The notes under the pieces are model-generated. The model was not told the origin of the DNA and did no database searches. It saw nothing but the letters and a program-made list of their open reading frames with translations. A program made the translations under genes and the position numbers. A stretch of 64,000 nt of DNA from Hyperoplus lanceolatus (lineage: Eukaryota; Chordata; Actinopteri; Uranoscopiformes; Ammodytidae), in NCBI GenBank assembly GCA_026929865.2, contig CM049404.1, forward strand, positions 28,966,001-29,030,000, in the 5' to 3' direction. Positions within the stretch are counted from its first letter, which is position 1. Each line of letters opens with the position of its first letter. Of this stretch, positions 13,601-39,631 are shown in pieces.

Positions 13601-16600
13601 GCTTTAAAGAAGAGGTTCACGTGTAAAATTAGTATTACAAAAAGACCTAAGACTCAAATTTAAAACCCTGTGTTCTTGGAATGAATGAACTGTGCATCAT
13701 TTATGTATTTAGTGTTATACATGAGAGCCAAACAAACAACTTTAAATATAGTTATATGCAATATAATATCAATACACGGCTGCTATTAGAAACACCATAA
13801 CCTTCCCCTGGAGACAGACATGTAAAAGACTCTCACATTGCAACTAGACACCAGATGGGAGTCTGAACGTGATACATTAAGTACGTCTTTATTGTTATAG
13901 TTATGGAGCAATAAACAACCACTTTGGAACAACACTAGATACATTTGCAGATGTTTAATTGAATAATTGCTTTTAAACATGTACTTTATCGTGTATATAT
14001 ATGGCCTTAAAAATACATTTTCTTTAAAGGTGGAGTCAGCTATTCTAGAGGAGGCTTGATTTCAAAATCACTTTTTGTCAAAATCAACGGTGGGCCCCTT
14101 TGTTTACATACCCTTTGTTTACATACCCTTTGTTTGCATACCAGTTAACAGAGCCTAGGCTGTGTATTAACACTGTTTTTCTAAGTGCACACACAGTATG
14201 GGCAGGTAGCGTATCTTGAGGAGATATTCACAGATTTTTTTTTTTATGATTTTGTCAACAAGCGTTCTCCAGAATCTCTGACTACACCTTTAGATGACCG
14301 AGCAGATACTTGTAGTCATGGTGACTGTGCATTACAGAGTTACAGTCGCACATCGACTGAACTAAAGGTGTAAATCTCAAACCTGGCGGCCTTCAGGTCT
14401 CTGCAGCTGTTATTGATCCGTGAACTGGGCCCTAAATGTGCTTTTACTCCCGCAAATTGAGCTCCATATGTCTCTCTCTTAGTCATATCTGTTGTGTTCA
14501 CAATACATAACTCATGTGAGCAAGACAAATATACTGTTTGGCCCACTTTATGCCACACAGTATATATATAGTAGTAAAGAATAGGATAGTTTATAGGCCA
14601 TAGAGTTACAGTGGCTAGGAAGCGTTATAAACACACTATAGGAAATGTGCGGTGCAGGCAAAATTCAATGGCACTGGACTCAGGAGCTTCCCTTGTTTGC
14701 TTAGAAACTTGCTGAGGCCGGCACATCGACGCGTAAATAATCTGTCTGAACATCTGATGTCGATATTATCCTCACAGAGATAACCGGCTTTGATCCAGAG
14801 AAGTGACACCTTGCTAAAATCAACACCTCGCTCAGCGTCACAATGTTATAGATTGTCTTTATTTTTCATTTTTTGGCATTTTTTCTTTATTAGACAGATT
14901 TGGAGAGACAGAGATGAAATGGGGCAGAGAGGGGAATGACATGCAGAGAACTGACTGGCCGGATTCGAACCCGGATCTGTTGTGAAGAGGACTGAGCCTC
15001 ATGGGGGGAGGCTCTAACCACTACACCACGAGCGCCCCCCCCCCCCCCACAATATTAAAGTTTCTAAAGTAGGATTCAATTTAGTTTGTTAAAAAAGCAA
15101 CATGTCTTTGAAGGTGGATTCATCGATTTAGAATGGTTGTTGCCAAATCGCTTTTTGTCAAATCGCTTTTTTTCAAAATCAGTGAATATCTCTACACGAT
15201 CCCACTACCTGTCTGTACTGCATGGGCACTAAATCCAGTGTAATACACAGCCTAGAGACTGTAAACGGTCATGTTGTTTACAGAGAATAGGCTGTGTATA
15301 AAAACTGGATTTTTTTTTCAGTGCACACAACCTGAGTGTTGTCTTTTCCTTAACAAAAATAAATATATTTGCACCATAAATTGATGCAGGAAAGGCATAC
15401 ATTGGTGGTAAAAAATTCACCAGAATGTCGGAAATTAAGTGTTTGACTGCACTCAAAAAATTTCTAGGGGAGGACCACCACAATATTCCCCCACCCACCC
15501 CTAATGTTGAAACAAAACTTACACCCCTACCAGTACCTGCACAGCAATTTTCCTCAAATCCAGCACGTGCATTGGTTCTGATAGTCTGTTCATTGACAGT
15601 TACAGTCACACACGATCATGAAGTCACTATATTCAGTGGCATTGAGCCAACAGTCGAGACTTATGAATGACATGCCAATATCAGACTCACTATCAACTCA
15701 AGGTTGTTGCCGGTCTATGGCCAAGAGGAATGTACTATAACACCATCCCTGTCTCTACTCTTTACTCACACTTAACACCATGTAGAGTGCACTGATAATA
15801 ATATGTCTGGCGGCTATTGCAGTTCCCTTTTCTTTCTCTCTTTTTTGTTTTGTTGTGTATGTATTGAATGTACTGATTTTTTTTTAAGGACAAACACTGG
15901 CACAGACAGAGGCCAACACCCCTGACTTTTAGTCTATAAAATCCGATGTGTCTATAATCTATAGGACTACCGCAGCTAACGATATCATTAATCATTGAAG
16001 AATTTACCGATCATTTTCTCGATTAATACTTCAGTCTATAGAGAATCGCGCATCACAACTTCTCAGACATCAAAGTGACTTTCCTCTTTCCTAATATTCT
16101 CATTTTCCAAATAGCTGCCGATTAATTATCCATCATCATTCATCAGCCTAATTGTGTGATCGAGTGACTCATTGTTACCGCTCTAATAATAACATTGGTA
16201 CAGAGAGGGATGCGAGAGCAGACAGCAGAGAGAAGACAGAGGAAAAGATGAATTAACTTTATGGATGAGGATGAAACCCATCAACCGTGACTTAAACAGC
16301 TGTTCTGGTACATTTTTTATGAGAGCTGGCGTTTTTCTGTGAGCACAAAAGTCAAATGAATTACTCGCTGATGCCAGTTTGACTAAGAATAAACTACAAT
16401 AACAAAAGTCAGAAAGAAAGTCACAGAAGCTTGATCATGCTTAGTTCCATTCTGAATGTAGTTACCGGAGGACTTTTTCATATGTTGTTAATGCTCTGAT
16501 GTATCTGATACATTTTGTACATTAAAACAAGCTGAAATGAATTTCCAAGACCTGTATATAGTGTTTTTTGATTTATAAAATGATGTCCTAAATGTTGTAA

Positions 16601-17732
16601 TGTGTGTAATCAACTGGCAAAGTTTCATGTTGAGTACAAATTGTTATCCAATTCACCTGCAGTGTCTCGCCTTAATTCTCCACACTGTCAAAGTCATTTC
16701 AGAGCCGTAGAAAACATATAGTCTAAGTAAGTACATATGTTTTCTCAGGCTAGTTAACTGGTATTTACATATGTATAAAAATGGGTGGAGTGTCCCTTTA
16801 ATTTAAAGCCCTGTGGATCATGCATAAGCCTTATTGTAGCCTCATAGTGGTTATCATAGACACTATCATATATTACTATGAAATACTAAGAGTGTGAAGT
16901 TTTGATAGCTGAAAAGGTACAAATAAAGGTACAGGTGACTGTCTGCAAAGGTTACCAAAGGGTGGATAGTAAAATAACCAGGCCTACATGTGGCTACTAT
17001 GATTCAGCTGCAGAATGGGGGTAGAAGATGGGCTTCTGGTTTGTTTTGCACATCCTTTTGAATCAATTATTTACAGTGTGTGTCTGTGAGCACACACATA
17101 GGTTCAGGTTGTAACCACATTTCCCAAGCCATAAGGGGACGAACCAGCTCAAATAAAAGAGTGGAAGGTGGTGAGATTAAGAGGGTGCTTATTGAAGTGT
17201 AGTGTGAGGGAGAGATAGATATTGAGCACAATATTGACCAGCTATAAGCTATGTGTCGAGGAAGAGTGCACGAGCCCTATGCATGCTGCAGCGCGTTCCT
17301 GGACGTCTCATTCATAGTGGGGGGGATCTGCCCAGCTGCAAGAATAGCCATGCACACGCAAAAAACACGCTTTGATCATAACAAACACACACACACACAC
17401 ACACACAAAGAGAGAGAGAGGGAGCCCCACACTGCTGGAGAATCGTGTCATGCAAAAAAAGGGAACGTGTAGCTACCTCCATTTTCAAGCTATGTGCATC
17501 TCATATTTATTTATTTTAATTTTTTTTTTTTTTTTACCTTTTGTGAGGTGAAAGACTGCGTCCAGTGGTACAACACGAGCCTGTCTTTACTGAAGGGCGG
17601 TTTGGCTTCTGCTACCGTCGGCTCGTCGCTCTCCTCGCCGCCGTCGTCTGTGCTTTTGCAGTCTTCATCTTCCATGGCTGAGATGGGCCACCAGCTACAG
17701 TTGGTGGGGGTAACATGGTTGGAAGACGCCAT
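1..17732 (-). CDS. gdap1l1: Ganglioside-induced differentiation-associated protein 1-like 1, 5' part of gene
   Basis: This is a GST-fold protein of the GDAP1 family. GDAP1 itself is a mitochondrial outer-membrane fission factor; GDAP1L1 is its mainly neuronal, cytosolic paralogue (family knowledge). Coding exons read on the minus strand: 17732-17538 (65 codons), 11749-11557, 3150-2977 and 94-1 (cut by the window edge). All junctions are GT-AG and the phases agree (0, 1, 1). The joined protein covers residues 1 to about 218 of a family that is about 370 aa long. The N-terminus (TPTNCSWWPISAM), the GST-N strand (LVLYHWTQSF), GLVCEERDVS, EPWFMRLNLGEEVP and MDAYTHGCILHPELTTDSM match GDAP1L1 rather than GDAP1. 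The GST-C domain and C-terminal hydrophobic tail lie beyond the left edge. The gene is head-to-head with jph2. Introns are 5.8, 8.4 and 2.9 kb and rich in repeats. No coding lesion is visible. Confidence 0.95.
95..189. repeat. (CA)n/(CGCA)n microsatellite
   Basis: CA dinucleotides with an inner CGCA tetranucleotide block. The tract abuts the acceptor of gdap1l1 exon 4, so on the coding strand it reads (TG)n just before the splice acceptor. Confidence 0.95.
1154..2076. mobile_element. Palindromic TTAA-flanked MITE, copy 1 (carries nested hAT)
   Basis: The left end reads TTAA-AGGTGCAGTCAGTGATTC. The inner part has the family motifs CAAAATCAGTGAATATCTCC, AATACACAGCCTA and GCCTAGGCTGTGTATTAA. 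The right arm inverts them, ending CAACAAGCATTCTCCAGAAT near 2060. A hAT-type element at 1242-1831 interrupts it. It lies in gdap1l1 intron 3. The TTAA flank suggests piggyBac-type mobilisation; no transposase is present. Confidence 0.75.
1242..1831. mobile_element. Non-autonomous hAT-type element nested in MITE copy 1
   Basis: The termini are CAGTGCTTCTCAA and TTGAGAACCACTG (reverse complement CAGTGGTTCTCAA), a typical hAT (Charlie-like) end. It is flanked by a perfect 8-bp target duplication CCGTACTG at 1234-1241 and 1832-1839, the length hAT transposases make. There is no transposase frame in the 590 bp. It contains G-runs and a short ATA repeat. Confidence 0.88.
2977..3150 (-). CDS. gdap1l1: gdap1l1 coding exon 3
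   Basis: The exon is 174 nt and encodes EMVTQLVPDADSPLHERV through SMIPKYATAEIR, residues 130-187 plus one base. The acceptor is TTGTCCACAG|AAATGG and the donor ACGGA|GTAAGT. The MDAYTHGCILHPELTTDSM block is nearly invariant in the family. Confidence 0.95.
3410..3535. repeat. Dispersed repeat, partner of 16440-16585
   Basis: TTCTGAATGT, TCATATGATACATTTTGTTC, ACATGCTGAAATAAAT and a TTTTTTGATT motif recur in the same order at 16440-16585. The family is unidentified and no terminal repeats are evident. Confidence 0.55.
3901..4081 (+). mobile_element. tRNA-derived SINE, copy 1
   Basis: The tRNA-like head is GGGGCACTCGTGGAGTAGTGG with a box-A-like GTAGTGGTTAGAG and a box-B-like GGGTTAGAATCC. The tail region reads CCCCATTTCATCTCTGTCTC, CTAATAAAG, AAAATGCCA, then T/A-rich. 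It belongs to the same family as 8930-9110, 14861-15040 and 33735-33910. A long C run interrupts the head. Confidence 0.8.
4400..4506 (+). repeat. SINE/LINE 3' tail fragment
   Basis: AATTGCCCCTCGGGGACAAT followed by AAAGATTTATC and a (AAATC)n tail is a common 3' end of fish retroposons. Only the tail is recognisable here. Confidence 0.5.
4903..5060 (+). repeat. Common teleost interspersed repeat fragment
   Basis: AAGGCAAGTTTATTTATATA followed by GCACAATTCA and TTCAAAGTGCTTTACA is a very widespread fish repeat signature. It is degenerate past about 5060. Confidence 0.6.
5148..5275 (-). repeat. Dispersed MITE-like repeat (GATGATC family), copy 1
   Basis: AAAAATAGCATTCTTTTCAC, GATGGTCTCGTTTGC and GACTGTTTCAGAAATATTTG recur inverted at 7685-7815 and in degraded form at 28800-28920 and 41262-41395. 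The reverse orientation starts AAAGGTGCTACAAGGAAC. Confidence 0.6.
7255..7372 (-). repeat. Fish retroposon tail fragment
   Basis: AAATGGACTTGACTTTTTAG, CCCCAAAGCGCTTTACA and CACATTCACCCATTCAT are typical of a dispersed fish SINE/LINE tail in minus orientation. Confidence 0.55.
7685..7815 (+). repeat. Dispersed MITE-like repeat (GATGATC family), copy 2
   Basis: AAAGGTGCTACAAGGAACTT, TTTCTGAAACAGTC, CCTCTGATGATCATAG, GCAAACGAGACCATCAG and GAATGCTATTTTTATA. It is the inverse of the copy at 5148-5275. Confidence 0.6.
8505..8598. repeat. (CTAT)n microsatellite
   Basis: About 23 near-perfect CTAT units. Apparent open frames across it are repeat artefacts. Confidence 0.97.
8629..8847 (-). repeat. 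Inverted repeat arm 1
   Basis: This is the reverse complement of 10829-11045 at roughly 85% identity by eye. Shared blocks include AAGGATCCT, GATGTCTGGTTCTCATTC, TTGAGCTTGATC, TTTTTAGAACAACTCCAGTA and GAAGTGGGGTTGTA. It lies in gdap1l1 intron 2. Confidence 0.75.
8930..9110 (+). mobile_element. tRNA-derived SINE, copy 2, with target duplication
   Basis: The head is GGGCGCTCCGGTGGTGTAGT with box A TAGTGGATAGAGCGC and box B GGGTTCAAATCCG. The tail is CTATCTAATAAAG, AAAATGCC and poly-A. It is flanked by a perfect 15-bp target duplication ATAACCACAACCTCG at 8915-8929 and 9111-9125. It is not a functional tRNA, because the body continues into a SINE tail. Confidence 0.9.
9919..10045. repeat. (GT)n microsatellite
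   Basis: An almost uninterrupted GT tract of over 100 bp with minor interruptions at both ends. Confidence 0.97.
10494..10700 (-). repeat. (ATA)n microsatellite plus LINE-like 3' tail
   Basis: A long ATA/ACT tract (10496-10620) is followed by CATTTTATTTAAAGGCTCCT and ACTCTCAAGGACACC. Read on the minus strand this is the typical end GGTGTCC...GCCTTTAAATAAAATG(TATTAT)n of fish non-LTR retrotransposons. No coding part remains. Confidence 0.65.
10829..11045 (+). repeat. Inverted repeat arm 2
   Basis: Partner of 8629-8847 in the opposite orientation, about 2.0 kb apart. It is probably a second copy of one dispersed repeat rather than a structural palindrome. Confidence 0.75.
11168..11541 (+). 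mobile_element. tRNA-derived SINE abutting gdap1l1 exon 2
   Basis: The head is GGGCGACTGTGGCTCAGGTG with box A TGGCTCAGGTGGTTAAG and box B GGTTCGATCCC. The body is CCCTGGGCAAGACACTTCAC. The 3' tail is GTAAAGTGCTTTGAGTCAC, GCACTATATAAAT and (ATT)n. It is antisense to gdap1l1 and ends about 15 bp from the exon 2 donor. Confidence 0.88.
11557..11749 (-). CDS. gdap1l1: gdap1l1 coding exon 2
   Basis: The exon encodes VRLVIHEKGLVCEERDVS through DYLEKNFTG, the thioredoxin-like GST-N domain (residues 66-129 plus one base). The acceptor is TTGTCAG|GTGCGT and the donor GGAG|GTAATG. The Glu-Glu-Val-Pro turn expected for GST-N substrate-site neighbours is present. A SINE begins about 15 bp past the donor (see separate entry). 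Confidence 0.95.
13205..13345 (+). repeat. Fish 'AGTGGTGGAAAAGTAA' repeat fragment
   Basis: CAGTGGTGGAAAAGTAATAA, TTTTGAGGTACGTG, TTCCACTCCACCACATTTCA and GAGGCAAATTA match a ubiquitous degenerate fish repeat that recurs through the jph2 introns. Confidence 0.65.
14023..14296. mobile_element. Palindromic TTAA-type MITE, copy 2
   Basis: It starts TTTAAAGGTGGAGTCAGC and ends CTGACTACACCTTTAG. The inner CACTTTTTGTCAAAATCA, GCCTAGGCTGTGTATTAA and GGGCAGGTAGCG motifs match the other copies. ACCCTTTGTTTACAT is locally triplicated. It lies in gdap1l1 intron 1. Confidence 0.8.
14861..15040 (-). mobile_element. tRNA-derived SINE, copy 3
   Basis: On the minus strand the head is GGGGGCGCTCGTGGTGTAG with box A GTAGTGGTTAGAG and box B GGGTTCGAATCC. 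The tail has CCCCATTTCATCTCTGTCTC and AAAATGCC. The C run at the 5' end may be a sequencing or replication-slippage tract. Confidence 0.82.
15108..15340. mobile_element. Palindromic TTAA-type MITE, copy 3 (truncated)
   Basis: It holds AAGGTGGATTCATCGATT, CAAAATCAGTGAATATCTC, CTACCTGTCTGTACTGC, AATACACAGCCTAGAG and TAGGCTGTGTATAAA. The right terminal arm is missing. Confidence 0.72.
16440..16585. repeat. Dispersed repeat, partner of 3410-3535
   Basis: It shares TTCTGAATGT, TGATACATTTTGTACATTAA, AAGCTGAAATGAAT and TTTTTTGATTTATAAAAT with the first copy. Confidence 0.5.
17538..17732 (-). CDS. gdap1l1: gdap1l1 coding exon 1
   Basis: The exon encodes residues 1-65, starting MASSNHVTPTNCSWW and ending FTSQK. 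The donor is AAG|GTAAAA, phase 0. The ATG is chosen because the N-terminal TPTNCSWWPIS block is a GDAP1L1 hallmark. The segment after it (DEDCKSTDDGGEESDEPTV) is an acidic linker that varies in the family. The donor is followed at once by a run of T on the plus strand (A on the coding strand). Confidence 0.95.
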
Positions 17733-17805
17733 GACAGAGCGTTTTGTGCGTGTGTGGAGGAGAGAGGCGTGAGGAGGGCGAGGAGAGGAGGGAGAGAATA
17801 ATGGG

Positions 17806-17810
<5 letters not shown>

Positions 17811-17887
<77 letters not shown>
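17811..17887. repeat. (AG)n microsatellite in gdap1l1 5' region
   Basis: About 38 perfect AG units. On the coding strand this is a (CT)n tract in the likely 5'UTR or core promoter. Confidence 0.97.
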
Positions 17888-37055
<19,168 letters not shown>

Positions 37056-37159
37056 GACATTGTCTACCACCTCAGGTAATGAATATGGATTTTAAAACAT
37101 GGTGTGGATACAGTGGAAATAAAATACATACTGTAAATTTAATAAGTAATTGAAGAAGG

Positions 37160-37300
37160 TGAATGCATACAGGTGGAGTCAATGTCAAAGAGGCTTTGCT
37201 GTAGGGACAGGTAGTGGATCGTGAGGAAATATTCACTGATTTAGACCAAAACTAATTTTGACAACAAGCTTACTCCAGAATCACTGACTGCACCTTTAAA
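37160..37300. mobile_element. Palindromic TTAA-type MITE, copy 6 (one arm)
   Basis: GGACAGGTAGTGGATCGTGA, ATATTCACTGATTTAGACC, TTTTGACAACAAGCTTACTC and GACTGCACCTTTAA. Only the right arm is well preserved. It sits inside the jph2 3'UTR intron. Confidence 0.7.
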
Positions 37301-39607
37301 ACGTTTGCATGTTGTGTTGCTGTAGGTCACCAGCAGAGTTGGAGAGAGACGGCCTGCCTCCTCCTCAGTTTGGACCAGAGATCTGAGATTGGGCTGAGGA
37401 GACACACAGACGGCCACGACTCCTCTCAAGGTTTTTGTTGTTGGTTTGACTGTGTGAGGCTCTTCTCTCTCCAGAGGGTTTGACAAACTGAAGGACATTG
37501 AAATGACTGAAAAGGAATCAGTGAATCTGAAAATGACGATGTTTGCATGTGATGTTGAGGCTGGATGGGAGAGAGTAAGTTCTCAGTGTTTACGCTGGAG
37601 AAAAAGGGTGGCACTATGAAGGAAGTCTCAGTTCAACTTTGCCACAAGTGTTGTCAACATTTTGCGAAAAAAGGCTTTTAACTCAAATGTTAACAGACAC
37701 ACACTTGCTGGCTCTCACAACTCCGTATTAGCCAGATGGATTAGACAATTTCAGTAGATAATAACGTTTTGTATCACAAATACATGTTTGTTTGTATCAT
37801 GTAATCACCGGCGGAAGAAATTATGATAACATATACAGACCGAATATTCTCTCCACTATGCCTTAAACTTGAATGTTGAGACGTGTGAAAGATTAAGGAG
37901 TGTGAACTGCTTCTATCGTGGTTTTAATAATATGTAATGTGGTATAAAAGCTGAAACATATTCATTTAGTAGGATTCTGAAATGTGTGTGTCAGTCGTTA
38001 TCCAGAAGCCCTCCAAAAAAACTGCTAAAATACTGTAATTTAACGCTACTGTAAAGCCAGGTTATTGTTTTCATCTTGATGCTCTTTAGTCTTAAAAAGA
38101 CAAGACTCCAAAGCATCACGAGTAACATATCGGCTAACTGCATCTTGCAAAAATCGGTATTTGAGACTGTGGTGTACTACACTGTGAAATGTTCTGTTTT
38201 CACTGGGATTTAATTGCATTTATTGTTGTGCTGCTGCTTAGGTTTGAGAGCTGATGAACCGATGTAGAGATGGAAAATAGGAAGCTTATGGGTGTCACTG
38301 CTCTTGTGTATGTGCTGTATGTTCCTTTGGTGTTTGTCACACAATGCTGTTTAGCACCCAGGTGGATTTGAAATTAAAGTTGCGTATGTTATTGCAGTAG
38401 AATAGGCAAGCAGAAAAGGAAGGCTTGGATTTATCTCATTTAAAGCTCTAGTGCACAACTTCAGCCCCCCTCATGAGGAATTCTGAGTAATAACAACAAC
38501 AATGTCGGACCATCTACATGAGGTAAACCTTCAGTGATCGCGAGTGGATTTTATTCCATCTACTGCACGTTCAGGTTATTTCTTAGCAGTAGAATCAACA
38601 ACTGAAACTTTTCTTGGGATTTTTCTGAGCTCCTGCTCCAGTGTTGAGGGGCAACACCAGTTTGTAAATGCTGCCATAGGCTACTGCCATATTGAGAAAT
38701 ACAGAGAGAGTTTTGTGGAGCTGATAGGCATAATCAACGTTCAATTGTGTGGCGATGGCTTGAATGTAACCGACATTCATTCATATGTAAAAAAGTTACA
38801 CAATATAGCTTCAGAACAGTCACTGTATGTTGTATTGAGCTTGCTCAATCTATGCAATCGCAGCAGCAGGAGGTGGGTTGGGATAATGTTTTTTTCCTGT
38901 GAGTTTCATGTAAGTTTAAGTGATATAAAAACTGTCCCCACTGTTCCACCGCATTATATTAAGGGCCTGTTGTGCTTTAGAGCCAAATATTCAACTTTTG
39001 TACGCATGAGGGCACTTTGTTTGTGTGTGTATGTGTCTGTATTTTTGTACCATTTTGAAGTGCACATCTTTTCAACATTCAAGATATTCTGTCGTAGGAA
39101 TCTTTTTTTTTTGTCAGAAGAAATATGCAACAGTAAATTTAGTATTTATTTGCCAAAGGAGGCCCATTACCTCGCCACTGTGAGATGGAGAAAAATGTAG
39201 AATGGTTCTTGGCCTTGTCTTACATTTAGAAAGAGCAGCATCCAGGTGTGCTGGCTAAAGTTTCTCCATTGCTATTTTAACTCTTAATTTAAAGGTTTTA
39301 AAAAGAACAAAGATGTTTATGGCGTTTGTAAATGAACACAGATTTAATACATCTCCCATGATTTCTTACTTGGTTTATAGTTTATCCTTAATCTGCATAC
39401 ATTAATAACAGGGAGAAATTGGCAAATAAAGTCAATGGTTAAGTGCAATAAAACCGTATTCATATATTGTATGTAGGTCAGTGTAATGTAGAAGCTATTT
39501 TGTTTTGTCTGTTTTAGTGCATTTAGTGTAATCAAATAACACTGCCGAATTTGACGACATGCATTTGTGAAGCCAAACCTGGTCAATTGTACTGAAAGCT
39601 GAAATTA

Positions 39608-39613
39608 AATAAA
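39608..39613 (+). promoter_or_regulatory. jph2: jph2 polyadenylation signal
   Basis: AATAAA, the last one in the jph2 orientation before the intergenic region. Confidence 0.6.
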
Positions 39614-39631
39614 GACTTTTACAACACTTTT

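Larger units (their letters stand above)
37056..39631 (+). other. jph2: jph2 3'UTR with an intron
   Basis: The stop is followed 20 nt later by a good donor (CTCAG|GTAATG, 37075/37076) and an acceptor GCTGTAG|GTCACC (37325/37326). A 3'UTR intron of 250 bp is therefore likely. The terminal exon runs to a canonical AATAAA at 39608-39613. The stop is under 50 nt from the junction, so nonsense-mediated decay is not expected. A 218-codon open frame at 38544-39200 lies inside this UTR and looks like chance. Confidence 0.65.

Noticed and set aside
15425-15670. 81-codon plus-strand frame just past MITE copy 3
   Set aside because: No motif, no splice support and an opposing frame of similar quality; treated as chance.
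38544-39200. 218-codon open frame downstream of jph2
   Set aside because: It lies in the jph2 3'UTR before the AATAAA, with a Cys/Phe/Leu-heavy low-quality composition, no recognisable motif and no upstream splice support.
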